A stretch of 8,278 nucleotides of DNA from Sphingomonas sp. Lineage in GTDB: Bacteria > Pseudomonadota > Alphaproteobacteria > Sphingomonadales > Sphingomonadaceae. The translations under genes were made by a program, and so were the position numbers. Below the pieces are notes generated by a model, which did not search any database, had not been told where the DNA came from, and worked only from the letters and a program-made list of their open reading frames with translations. The stretch is from contig JASLBO010000162.1 of assembly GCA_030146605.1 (NCBI GenBank), positions 1 through 8,278 of the forward strand, read 5' to 3'. Positions 1 to 5,699 of the stretch are shown here, piece after piece (positions within the stretch are counted from its first letter, which is position 1; every line of letters starts with the position of its first letter).

Positions 1-220
1 GAAATGCCGCAACCCCCGGCCTGAACCCGATCACTGTGTAGGCGAGGGATTAAAGTCAAATTAAGCAGCCCGAAGTGGCCCCGATCCTGCGGCGAGATGT
101 GTGACGCCTAGGACGAAGGGAAAGTTCACCATAATCGGCAATAATACCAACATGGTTAACCCCGCTTTTCAATTGCGGGGTGTTGCTTAAGGGGCGACTC
201 GGAACGATCTTGGGCGCGTC
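1..220. other. Non-coding region upstream of the helicase; possible gene edge at bases 1-34
   Basis: I see no complete gene here. Bases 1-24 could be the last codons of a + strand gene (reading EMPQPPA then TGA). Alternatively, bases 34-1 on the minus strand could open a divergent gene from a GTG (VIGFRPGVAAF). The second option lacks a Shine-Dalgarno sequence, although a TTGACT box lies at 59-54 on that strand without a convincing -10. The region has AT-rich patches at about 48-66 and 121-160, unlike the GC-rich genes around it, so helicase promoter elements probably lie here. I could not pick a -35/-10 pair with confidence. A 7-bp hairpin at 159-181 is listed separately. Confidence 0.5.
159..181 (+). 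repeat. Inverted repeat (hairpin) 40 bases before the helicase start
   Basis: ACCCCGC at 159-165 is perfectly complementary to GCGGGGT at 175-181, leaving a 9-base AT-rich loop. No T-run follows on either strand, so this is not a convincing intrinsic terminator. It may be a leader hairpin of the helicase transcript or the remains of an upstream gene's terminator. Confidence 0.4.
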
Positions 221-1942
221 ATGAGTCAGTTCGCGCGTTCGCCCATCACTGCGGTGCTGGGCCCCACCAACACCGGCAAGACCCATCTCGCGGTCGAGCG
301 GATGTGCGGCCATGCCAGCGGCATGATCGGCTTTCCACTGCGGCTGCTGGCGCGCGAAGTCTATGACCGCGTCGTCAAGATGAAAGGCGTGGAAGCGGTC
401 GGGCTGATCACCGGCGAAGAGAAGATCCTTCCCCCGAAAGCGAAGTGGCTGCTGTGCACCGCCGAGAGCATGCCGCTCGAACGCGAAGTCGCCTTTGTCG
501 CGCTGGACGAGGCGCAGATCGGCGCGGATCCCGAGCGCGGGCACGTCTTCACCGATCGGCTGTTGCGCGCGCGCGGCTATGCCGAGACGATGATCCTCGG
601 ATCGGATTCGATCAGGCCGATGCTCAAGGCGCTCGTCCCCGACGCCGAAATTGTCGGCCGACCGCGCTTCTCTACCTTGAGCTATGCCGGCGCGAAGAAG
701 CTGTCGCGCCTGCCCCGCCGCTCGGCGATCGTCGCCTTCTCCGCCGAGGAAGTTTACGCCGTAGCCGAGGCGCTCAGGCGCCTGCGCGGCGGCGCGGCGG
801 TGGTGATGGGGGCGCTCAGCCCACGTACCCGTAACGCGCAGGTCGCGATGTTCCAGGCGGGCGAGGTCGACTATCTCGTCGCCACCGACGCGATCGGCAT
901 GGGGCTGAACATGGATGTGAACCATGTCGCCTTTGCCAGCCTGTCCAAATTCGACGGCCGCCGTCAGCGCCGGCTGACCATCGCCGAGATGGCGCAGATC
1001 GCGGGACGCGCAGGACGCCATCAGCGCGACGGGACCTTCGGCGCGCTCCACGAGGAAGGCCCGAGCGCCTTCACGCCCGAGGAAGTGCTCGCGCTCGAAG
1101 CGCATCAGGTGCCCCGGCTCGAGCATCTCTATTGGCGCGAGGGCGAGCCCGATTTCGCCAGCATCGACGCGCTGGTCGCCAGCCTCGAAGCCAAGCCGCA
1201 GGCCGAAGTGCTGCGCGCCGCACCGCAAGCGGTGGACCTCGCGGTGCTCAAGCATCTCGCCGAAGAGGATTGGGTGCGCGCCAGGGTTCGCTCGCCGCGG
1301 ATGGTGATGCGGCTCTGGGCGGCCTGTGGCCTACCCGATTTCCGCAAGCTCGGCGTCGATCCGCATGCGCGCTTCGTCGGGCGGCTGTTCGGACACCTCT
1401 CCGAGGCCAATGGCCATGTTCCGCATCAATGGTTCGCCGACGAGATCGCGCGGCTCGACAATATGGGGGGCGATGTCGAGACGCTCGCCGGGCGGATCGC
1501 CGCCGCGCGCAGCTGGGCCTATATCGCTCACCGCGCCGACTGGCTCGAGGATCCGATCCACTGGGCCGAACGCACCCGGGCAATCGAGGAGAAATTGTCC
1601 GACGCGCTCCACGCCAGCCTGACCCAGCGCTTCGTCGACAAGCGCACCACCGTGCTGCTCCGCCAGATCGGCGCAGACGCCTCCAACCTGCCGGTGACGA
1701 TCGGCGCGCAAGGCGAAGTCAGCGTCGAGGAGCATCCGCTCGGCAAGCTCGAAGGCTTTCGCTTCACGGTGCAGGCCGAGGCGCGGGCAGGCGACAAACG
1801 CATGCTGCTCGCCGCAGCGGAGAAACGGCTGGCGGGCGAGTTTCGCAAACGCGGCGAGGCATTGATCGAGGCGGCGAACGGTGCTCTGGGCCGAAGTGCC
1901 CGTTGCCACGCTCAAGCCGGGCACCAACCTTGTCCGTCCTAA
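221..1942 (+). CDS. SUV3-like ATP-dependent RNA helicase, N-terminal part (frame broken near 1880)
   Basis: This is a superfamily 2 helicase of the SUV3 type, a family that unwinds RNA; the mitochondrial relative works with an exonuclease in RNA decay. Visible motifs are Walker A GPTNTGKT (residues 14-21), DEAQ as motif II (96-99), LGSDSI as motif III (about 124-129), VATDAIGMGLNM as motif V (220-231) and QIAGRAGR as motif VI (259-266). The helicase core is therefore intact. The ATG at 221 puts Walker A near the N-terminus, as usual for the family, although its ribosome binding site is weak. From about residue 554 the frame reads an atypical tail (GRSARCHAQAGHQPCPS) and stops at 1942, while the expected C-terminal region continues in another frame from about 1881. 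Alphaproteobacterial members are usually one chain of about 800 residues or more, so this ORF is probably the front of a frameshifted gene. Confidence 0.88.
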   Translation: MSQFARSPITAVLGPTNTGKTHLAVERMCGHASGMIGFPLRLLAREVYDRVVKMKGVEAVGLITGEEKILPPKAKWLLCTAESMPLEREVAFVALDEAQIGADPERGHVFTDRLLRARGYAETMILGSDSIRPMLKALVPDAEIVGRPRFSTLSYAGAKKLSRLPRRSAIVAFSAEEVYAVAEALRRLRGGAAVVMGALSPRTRNAQVAMFQAGEVDYLVATDAIGMGLNMDVNHVAFASLSKFDGRRQRRLTIAEMAQIAGRAGRHQRDGTFGALHEEGPSAFTPEEVLALEAHQVPRLEHLYWREGEPDFASIDALVASLEAKPQAEVLRAAPQAVDLAVLKHLAEEDWVRARVRSPRMVMRLWAACGLPDFRKLGVDPHARFVGRLFGHLSEANGHVPHQWFADEIARLDNMGGDVETLAGRIAAARSWAYIAHRADWLEDPIHWAERTRAIEEKLSDALHASLTQRFVDKRTTVLLRQIGADASNLPVTIGAQGEVSVEEHPLGKLEGFRFTVQAEARAGDKRMLLAAAEKRLAGEFRKRGEALIEAANGALGRSARCHAQAGHQPCPS

Positions 1943-2669
1943 GATCGTGCTCGACCGCGCGCTCGACGTGCTCGATCCCCCAGCGCGAAACGCAGTACAG
2001 GCCCGCCTCGAAGCCTGGTTCGACGCGCAGATCAAGCGCCAGCTCCCGGTCCTCGCCAAGCTGGATGCCGCCAGCCGCGATCCCGTCGCGGGCGGCCCGC
2101 TCCGCGCGCTGGCCAACGCCTTGCTCAACGCCGGCGGGCTGCTCCCGCGCCGCGCTGCCGGTGCGCTCGTCGAGACCCTCGACGGCGACGCGCGCAAGCG
2201 ACTCCGCTCGATCGGCATGACGATCGGTACGCTCGATTTGTTCGCCCCCGCCTTGCTCAAGCCCGCCGCCGCACGCTGGCGGCGCGAGTTGATGGGGCTC
2301 GCCAATGCTCCGGCTGAAGGCGCAACGGTGCTCGCGCGAAACGCGCCGGGCGCCGACCTGGCTTATGGATTCCGTCCGCTGGGCGCGCAGGCGGTGCGCG
2401 TCGACCTGGTCGAGCGGATCGCGCGCGCCGCGCATGATGCCCGGCAGGGCCGCAAGCCCTTCGCGCCGGACCCCGCGCTCGCCACGTCGATCGGCCTCAC
2501 CGCCGAGACGCTCGCCCGGCTGATGGCCCAGCTCGGCTTCAAGACGGCGAAGCCGCGCGACGGCGAGCCGCAGCGCTGGATCTGGCAGGGCCTCACTCCT
2601 GTCGCCAAGCCCAAGGCCGCGCCGACCGACAATGCCTTCGCGGCACTCGCAGGACTGCGCGGTGGCTGA
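1881..2669 (+). CDS. SUV3-like helicase, C-terminal part in a shifted frame
   Basis: This frame begins VLWAEVPVATLKPG and runs to an alanine-rich end, [12 protein letters not shown]. It resembles the C-terminal accessory region of alphaproteobacterial SUV3-like helicases, which often close with an FAALAGL-like motif (family recollection, not a search). It has no helicase motifs of its own. It overlaps the N-terminal frame by 62 bases. The only early start is a GTG at 1881, preceded by GAGG at 1868-1871 (inside GAGGCGG); this could allow coupled re-initiation, but a frameshift in a single gene of about 815 codons is simpler. The total length from 221 to 2669 is 2449 bases, one more than a multiple of three. 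Its stop lies inside the start of the S4 gene. Confidence 0.72.
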   Translation: MLWAEVPVATLKPGTNLVRPKIVLDRALDVLDPPARNAVQARLEAWFDAQIKRQLPVLAKLDAASRDPVAGGPLRALANALLNAGGLLPRRAAGALVETLDGDARKRLRSIGMTIGTLDLFAPALLKPAAARWRRELMGLANAPAEGATVLARNAPGADLAYGFRPLGAQAVRVDLVERIARAAHDARQGRKPFAPDPALATSIGLTAETLARLMAQLGFKTAKPRDGEPQRWIWQGLTPVAKPKAAPTDNAFAALAGLRGG

Positions 2670-2970
2670 CGGCGAGGCCATCCGGCTCGACCGCTTCCTG
2701 TGGTTCGCCCGCCTCGCCAAGACGCGCAGCGCAGCGCAGGCAATCGCCGAAAAGGGTACGCTGCGGCTCGACGGACGGCGGATCGAGCGGTCCGCGGTGC
2801 CGGTGCGGATCGGATCGATCCTCGTTTTCCCGCTCTATGGCAAGGTTCTGGCGCTGCGAGTCGAGGCGCTGCCGAAGCGGCGGGGACCGCCAGCCGAGGC
2901 GGCCGGGCTCTACACGCGGCTGGAAACCCACACCCCCAGAAACGTTGACGCCGTAGAATCGGGGGCATAG
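2662..2970 (+). CDS. S4-domain RNA-binding protein (HslR-like)
   Basis: A 102-residue basic protein with an N-terminal S4 fold. Residues about 7-55 carry the typical pattern [17 protein letters not shown] followed by [21 protein letters not shown]4 modules bind structured RNA; stand-alone small S4 proteins of the Hsp15 (HslR) type act on ribosomal RNA or stalled 50S subunits, but that specific role is only inferred here. I chose the GTG at 2662 because AGGA lies 7 bases upstream (2651-2654) and the family starts just before the RLDRFLW motif. An in-frame upstream start at 2632 would add a non-conserved stretch. The GTG lies 8 bases inside the end of the helicase gene, which suggests translational coupling. 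The C-terminus (about 80-102) is low in complexity. Confidence 0.85.
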   Translation: MADGEAIRLDRFLWFARLAKTRSAAQAIAEKGTLRLDGRRIERSAVPVRIGSILVFPLYGKVLALRVEALPKRRGPPAEAAGLYTRLETHTPRNVDAVESGA

Positions 2971-3017
2971 CAGGGGCCCGCGTACAGACCTTTGCCGCTC
3001 GAGGGAGCCGACCTGCC

Positions 3018-3356
3018 ATGACCTATGTCGTCACCGACGCCTGCATCCGGTGCAAGTACATGGACTGCGTCGAAGTGTGCCCGGTCGACTGTTTCTACGA
3101 AGGCGAGAACATGCTCGTCATCAATCCCAGCGAGTGCATCGACTGCGGCGTCTGCGAGCCCGAATGCCCCGCCGAGGCGATCCTGCCCGATACCGAGAAC
3201 GGGCTGGAGAAATGGCTCGAACTCAACAAGACCTATTCGGAGGAATGGCCCAACATCACCCAGAAGGGCGATGTTCCCGCCGATGCCGATGCCTTGAAGG
3301 GCGAGGAAGGCAAGTTCGAGAAGTATTTCTCGGCGAGCCCCGGCACGGGAAGCTGA
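3018..3356 (+). CDS. fdxA: Seven-iron ferredoxin FdxA ([3Fe-4S][4Fe-4S])
   Basis: A 112-residue soluble electron carrier of the Azotobacter ferredoxin I type. Cysteines are at 9, 12, 17, 21, 25, 40, 43, 46 and 50. By homology, C9, C17 and C50 hold the [3Fe-4S] cluster, and C21, C40, C43 and C46 hold the [4Fe-4S] cluster. C12 and C25 match the two non-ligand cysteines of the Azotobacter protein. The motif [13 protein letters not shown] and the C-terminal segment containing EEWPNIT are family hallmarks. The ATG at 3018 follows GAGGGAG (3001-3007) at a 10-base spacing. It lies 47 bases after the S4 gene, probably in the same operon, although its strong ribosome binding site allows independent translation. 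The redox partner cannot be told from context. Confidence 0.96.
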   Translation: MTYVVTDACIRCKYMDCVEVCPVDCFYEGENMLVINPSECIDCGVCEPECPAEAILPDTENGLEKWLELNKTYSEEWPNITQKGDVPADADALKGEEGKFEKYFSASPGTGS

Positions 3357-3395
3357 GCGCCGCGCGATCGCGCGTGGAACCGGCAACGGCAATCT

Positions 3396-3427
3396 TCGCC
3401 GCAGTGCACATAAATGCGCTGCGGCGA
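3396..3427 (+). terminator. Strong hairpin after fdxA, possible transcription terminator
   Basis: TCGCCGCAGTGCA (3396-3408) can pair with TGCGCTGCGGCGA (3415-3427): 13 pairs including one G-U, with a CATAAA loop. It lies 39 bases after the fdxA stop, where a terminator is expected. The nearest T-rich stretch (AATTTTATT, about 3443-3451) is some 15 bases further on, so the classic U-tract is missing. It may instead be a 3' stabilising hairpin or a Rho-assisted end. Confidence 0.4.
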
Positions 3428-3437
3428 TGACGCGTCG

Positions 3438-3467
3438 CTGGTAATTTTATTGCAACCGTGTTAAATA
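3438..3467 (+). promoter_or_regulatory. Weak candidate promoter for carD
   Basis: This is an AT-rich island in a GC-rich gap, with TAAATA at 3462-3467 as a possible -10. An imperfect -35, CTGGTA, lies at 3438-3443 with an 18-base spacer. The -35 matches only half the sigma-70 consensus. Position and base composition are the main support. A start near 3474 would place the inverted repeat at 3520-3579 inside the carD leader. Confidence 0.22.
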
Positions 3468-3519
3468 GCCCCTGACGGAGGCGATGTATCCCCTTCCGCC
3501 CGGAGAAGCATAGGTTGTT

Positions 3520-3579
3520 GTCCCGAACCGCCTGCCCGACGCCAAGCGCGTCAGGGCCGACGCCGCACCCGTTCGGGAC
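3520..3579 (+). promoter_or_regulatory. Nested stem structure in the carD leader
   Basis: GTCCCGAAC (3520-3528) is perfectly complementary to GTTCGGGAC (3571-3579). Inside, CCCGACGC (3535-3542) pairs with GCGTCAGGG (3548-3556), with one bulged A and a CAAGC loop. The structure ends 11 bases before the carD ribosome binding site GGAAAGG (3591-3597). It could be a 5' UTR element affecting stability or translation of carD mRNA. There is no T-run after it, so it is not an intrinsic terminator. I do not recognise it as a named riboswitch class. Confidence 0.45.
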
Positions 3580-3607
3580 CAGTTATTCACGGAAAGGTCT
3601 CTAGCCC

Positions 3608-4141
3608 ATGGCTGCCAAGGCGCTGTCCTTCGACGTCGGCGATTATGTCGTTTACCCCAAGCACGGCGTCGGCCGTGTGATCGAGCTGCAGAAACAGGAA
3701 ATTGCGGGGATGCAGCTCGAGCTTTACGTGCTGCGCTTCGAAAAAGAGAAGATGACGCTGCGCGTTCCGACCAACAAGGCCGAGAGCGTCGGCATGCGCA
3801 AGCTTTCGAGCGACAAGACGCTGCGCGAGGCGCTCGAGACGCTCAAGGGCAAGCCCAAGGTCAAGCGCACCATGTGGTCGCGCCGTGCGCAGGAATATGA
3901 AGCCAAGATCAATTCGGGCGACCTCGTGTCGATCGCCGAAGTGGTCCGCGACCTGTTCCGCGCCGAAGACCAGCCCGAGCAGAGCTATTCGGAGCGCCAG
4001 ATCTTCGAAGCCGCCGCCAGCCGCCTCGCACGCGAACTCGCCGCGATGGAAGAGGTGGACGAGCCGACCGCGCTCGAGAAGATCCTCGACATCCTGCGCA
4101 AGGCCGCAGCGATCTGGAACAAGGACAAGATCCCCGCCTGA
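3608..4141 (+). CDS. carD: CarD-family transcription regulator (RNA polymerase-binding)
   Basis: A 177-residue CarD/CdnL-type protein. The N-terminal RNA polymerase interaction domain (Tudor-like, residues about 7-66) starts FDVGDYVVYPKHGVGRV. The helical C-terminal part (about 70-170) contains the MWSRRAQEYEAKI segment, with W90 in the place of the tryptophan that wedges into the upstream edge of the promoter bubble in the family. CarD proteins bind the polymerase beta subunit and stabilise open complexes, affecting rRNA and many housekeeping promoters. The start is supported by GGAAAGG at 3591-3597 (10-base spacing) and by family length. The gene sits after fdxA but is separated by 251 bases with strong secondary structure, so it probably has its own promoter. 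A terminator follows at 4171. Confidence 0.95.
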   Translation: MAAKALSFDVGDYVVYPKHGVGRVIELQKQEIAGMQLELYVLRFEKEKMTLRVPTNKAESVGMRKLSSDKTLREALETLKGKPKVKRTMWSRRAQEYEAKINSGDLVSIAEVVRDLFRAEDQPEQSYSERQIFEAAASRLARELAAMEEVDEPTALEKILDILRKAAAIWNKDKIPA

Positions 4142-4170
4142 GGCCAGGCGCGGACTTGCCGAACGGACAG

Positions 4171-4199
4171 GGGGCGCGCGGGAAACCGCCGCCCCTTTT
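4171..4199 (+). terminator. Intrinsic terminator of carD
   Basis: GGGGCG (4171-4176) and GCGG (4178-4181) pair with CCGC (4186-4189) and CGCCCC (4190-4195), with one bulged C and a GAAA tetraloop. TTTT follows at 4196-4199, then CCTT. It lies 30 bases after the carD stop and separates carD from the GIN gene. Confidence 0.8.
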
Positions 4200-4253
4200 C
4201 CTTGCTCACCAAAAGGTGTATTGCACACGCAACACACGGTTTGGGAGAGCAAA

Positions 4254-4967
4254 ATGCGCATGTTGCTGATCGTCGCTTCGCTGCCGCTGGCCGCGTGCCA
4301 GTCCAATGCCGAAAGACAGGACCAGGCGGCGCAGGTGAGTGGTACCGGCGCCACCCGCAGCTTCGCCGCGAGGGGCTTCACCGGAGTCGAACTCCGCGGC
4401 TCGGATGATGTCGACGTCAAGACCGGGCAGAATTTCTCTGTGACCGCCGAGGGCGATCCCAAGGTGCTCGACCAGCTCGACATCCAGGTCGTGAACGGCA
4501 CGCTGCGCGTCGGCCGCAAGGACCGCAACTGGTTCGGCAACGATCGCGGCGCGCGCGTACATGTCGTCATGCCCAAACTCACCGCCGCCACGGTCGGCGG
4601 CTCGGGCGATCTCACCGTCGACCGCGCCGAGGGCGATTTCGGCGGCGCGGTTTCGGGATCGGGCAACCTCAGCATCGCCGATCTCCGCGGCGGCACTGCC
4701 GAGCTGTCGGTAGCCGGATCGGGCGATATGCGCATCGCGGGCAGCGCGTCGAAGCTCTCTGCCGCTATTGCCGGATCGGGCGACATCGACGCCAAAGGCC
4801 TGACTGCCGCGAGCGCCGATGTCTCGATCGCCGGCTCGGGCAATGTCTTCGGCACGGTCAAGGGACCGGCCTCGGTGTCGATCGTCGGGTCGGGCGATGC
4901 AGAGCTGGGTGGTGGCGCCAAATGCTCGGTCAGCGCTATCGGCTCGGGCGAGGCGCGTTGCAGCTAG
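4254..4967 (+). CDS. Head-GIN domain (DUF2807) lipoprotein
   Basis: A 237-residue secreted protein. The N-terminus MRMLLIVASLPLAAC is a short signal with lipobox LAAC and lipidated C15; Q16 at +2 argues against inner-membrane retention. The rest matches the putative auto-transporter adhesin head-GIN domain: a first strand-rich part (about 36-105), then seven glycine-serine-glycine turns spaced 18-20 residues apart (GSGDLTV, GSGNLSI, GSGDMRI, GSGDIDA and so on), as expected for a right-handed beta-helix. Two cysteines flank the last turn (KCSVSAIGSGEARC). No enzymatic role is known for the family; a cell-surface or envelope structural role is likely. The ATG at 4254 has GGGAGAG at 4243-4249 and creates the signal peptide, so the longer open frame upstream is ignored. 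A GIN paralogue follows 38 bases later. Confidence 0.9.
   Translation: MRMLLIVASLPLAACQSNAERQDQAAQVSGTGATRSFAARGFTGVELRGSDDVDVKTGQNFSVTAEGDPKVLDQLDIQVVNGTLRVGRKDRNWFGNDRGARVHVVMPKLTAATVGGSGDLTVDRAEGDFGGAVSGSGNLSIADLRGGTAELSVAGSGDMRIAGSASKLSAAIAGSGDIDAKGLTAASADVSIAGSGNVFGTVKGPASVSIVGSGDAELGGGAKCSVSAIGSGEARCS
4599..4952 (+). repeat. Seven degenerate tandem repeats encoding Gly-Ser-Gly turns
   Basis: Units of the form GGN-TCG-GGC-(G/A)A(T/C/G) begin at 4599, 4656, 4716, 4773, 4833, 4887 and 4941. Spacings are 57, 60, 57, 60, 54 and 54 bases, all multiples of three. The 10-base core CCGGATCGGG recurs at 4714 and 4771. The repeat reflects the beta-helix rungs of the encoded GIN lipoprotein. It could allow unit gain or loss by recombination. 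Confidence 0.85.
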
Positions 4968-5005
4968 AGCTTGCCTGAACGGGCGCGGCGCGCGAGTGTC
5001 GCACG

Positions 5006-5695
5006 ATGCGCTCGCTCCTGCTCGCTCCCTTGCTGTTGCTCACCGCCGCCGCCCCGGCGCAGGAGCGCCGTTTCATGGTAGACGGCTTCGAGCGGCTGCG
5101 CGTCGAAGGACCATTCGAGGTCGAGGTCGTGACCGGCATCGCCGGCGCGGTCGCGTTCGGTGATCGCGCCGCGCTCGACCAGGTCACGGTACGGAGCAAC
5201 GGCGATACACTGGTGGTGAGCGGCGGGCCGCTCTCCTGGTCAGGGGCCAAAGGCACGACGCGGCCCACAGTGCGCGTCTCGGCCCGGTCGCTTCGCGGCG
5301 TGGCGGTCAACGGCGGCGCGAAAGTGCGCGTGGCGGAGATGCGCGGCGCGCGGGTCGAGCTGGTGCAGAGCGGCGCGGGGTCGCTCGAGGTGGCGTCGAT
5401 CCGCGCTGACGATCTCACCGCCACTCTGACCGGCACCGGCGCAATGACTTTTGCCGGGACGGCCGGGCGCGCGCGCGTGCGCAGCTATGGCGCGGGATCG
5501 ATCGACGCGAGCCGCCTGACCGCAGGCGACGCAAGCCTGACCTCCGAGAGCAGCGGCCAGATCCAGATCAACGTGCGCTTCACGGCGCGCGCGACAGCGC
5601 TCGGCACCGGCGGGATCAGCATCACCGGCAAGCCCGAATGCATCCTGCACGGATCGGGCCCGATCGACTGTTCGGGGACGATCATCCGCCGCTAG
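5006..5695 (+). CDS. Head-GIN domain (DUF2807) periplasmic protein
   Basis: A 229-residue paralogue of the preceding gene. It starts MRSLLLAPLLLLTAAAPAQE, a signal peptide with a likely signal peptidase I cut after APA (A18), so the product is probably soluble in the periplasm rather than lipidated. The body opens FMVDGFERLRVEGPFEVEV, typical of the family, and carries glycine turns (GGA, GAG, GTG, GAG, SSG, GTG, GSG) 16-20 residues apart. These are more degenerate than in the upstream copy. A cysteine pair again flanks the last GSG turn (CILHGSGPIDC). The ribosome binding site is weak (GAG at 4994-4996). The 38-base gap from the upstream gene, with no terminator, suggests one transcript. Its TAG overlaps the stop of pdeM on the other strand. 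Confidence 0.86.
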   Translation: MRSLLLAPLLLLTAAAPAQERRFMVDGFERLRVEGPFEVEVVTGIAGAVAFGDRAALDQVTVRSNGDTLVVSGGPLSWSGAKGTTRPTVRVSARSLRGVAVNGGAKVRVAEMRGARVELVQSGAGSLEVASIRADDLTATLTGTGAMTFAGTAGRARVRSYGAGSIDASRLTAGDASLTSESSGQIQINVRFTARATALGTGGISITGKPECILHGSGPIDCSGTIIRR

Positions 5696-5699
5696 GCGG
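5686..5699. other. Overlapping convergent stop codons within a small palindrome
   Basis: CTAG at 5692-5695 provides TAG for the GIN gene on the + strand (5693-5695) and TAG for pdeM on the minus strand (5694-5692). The surrounding CCGCC (5686-5690) and GGCGG (5695-5699) are complementary with a GCTA loop. No T-run follows in either direction, so I cannot call it an intrinsic terminator. Confidence 0.6.

Noticed and set aside
56..1255. Long open frame on the minus strand (399 codons) opposite the helicase
   Set aside because: It lies antisense to well-conserved helicase motifs and has no recognisable fold. It is rich in His, Arg and Gly, as expected from the shadow of a GC-rich gene.
1868..1890. 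Programmed ribosomal frameshift in the helicase
   Set aside because: No slippery heptamer or downstream stem of the usual type was seen at the junction, so a mutation or sequencing error is preferred.
1132..2220. Open frame of 362 codons on the + strand across the helicase break
   Set aside because: Extreme Arg, Ala and Ser content and no motifs. It is the third frame of the same region and not a bridge between the helicase halves.
1331..2720. Long minus-strand open frames opposite the helicase C-terminal part
   Set aside because: Antisense shadows with biased composition; no ribosome binding site or family pattern.
3885..4253. Upstream extension of the first GIN gene
   Set aside because: The frame is open back into carD, but it overlaps that gene out of frame and crosses its terminator. 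The ATG at 4254 has a ribosome binding site and gives a proper lipoprotein signal.
3587..4921. Minus-strand open frame of 444 codons opposite carD and the first GIN gene
   Set aside because: Proline- and serine-rich antisense reading of the GSG repeats, spanning a terminator and two clear genes.
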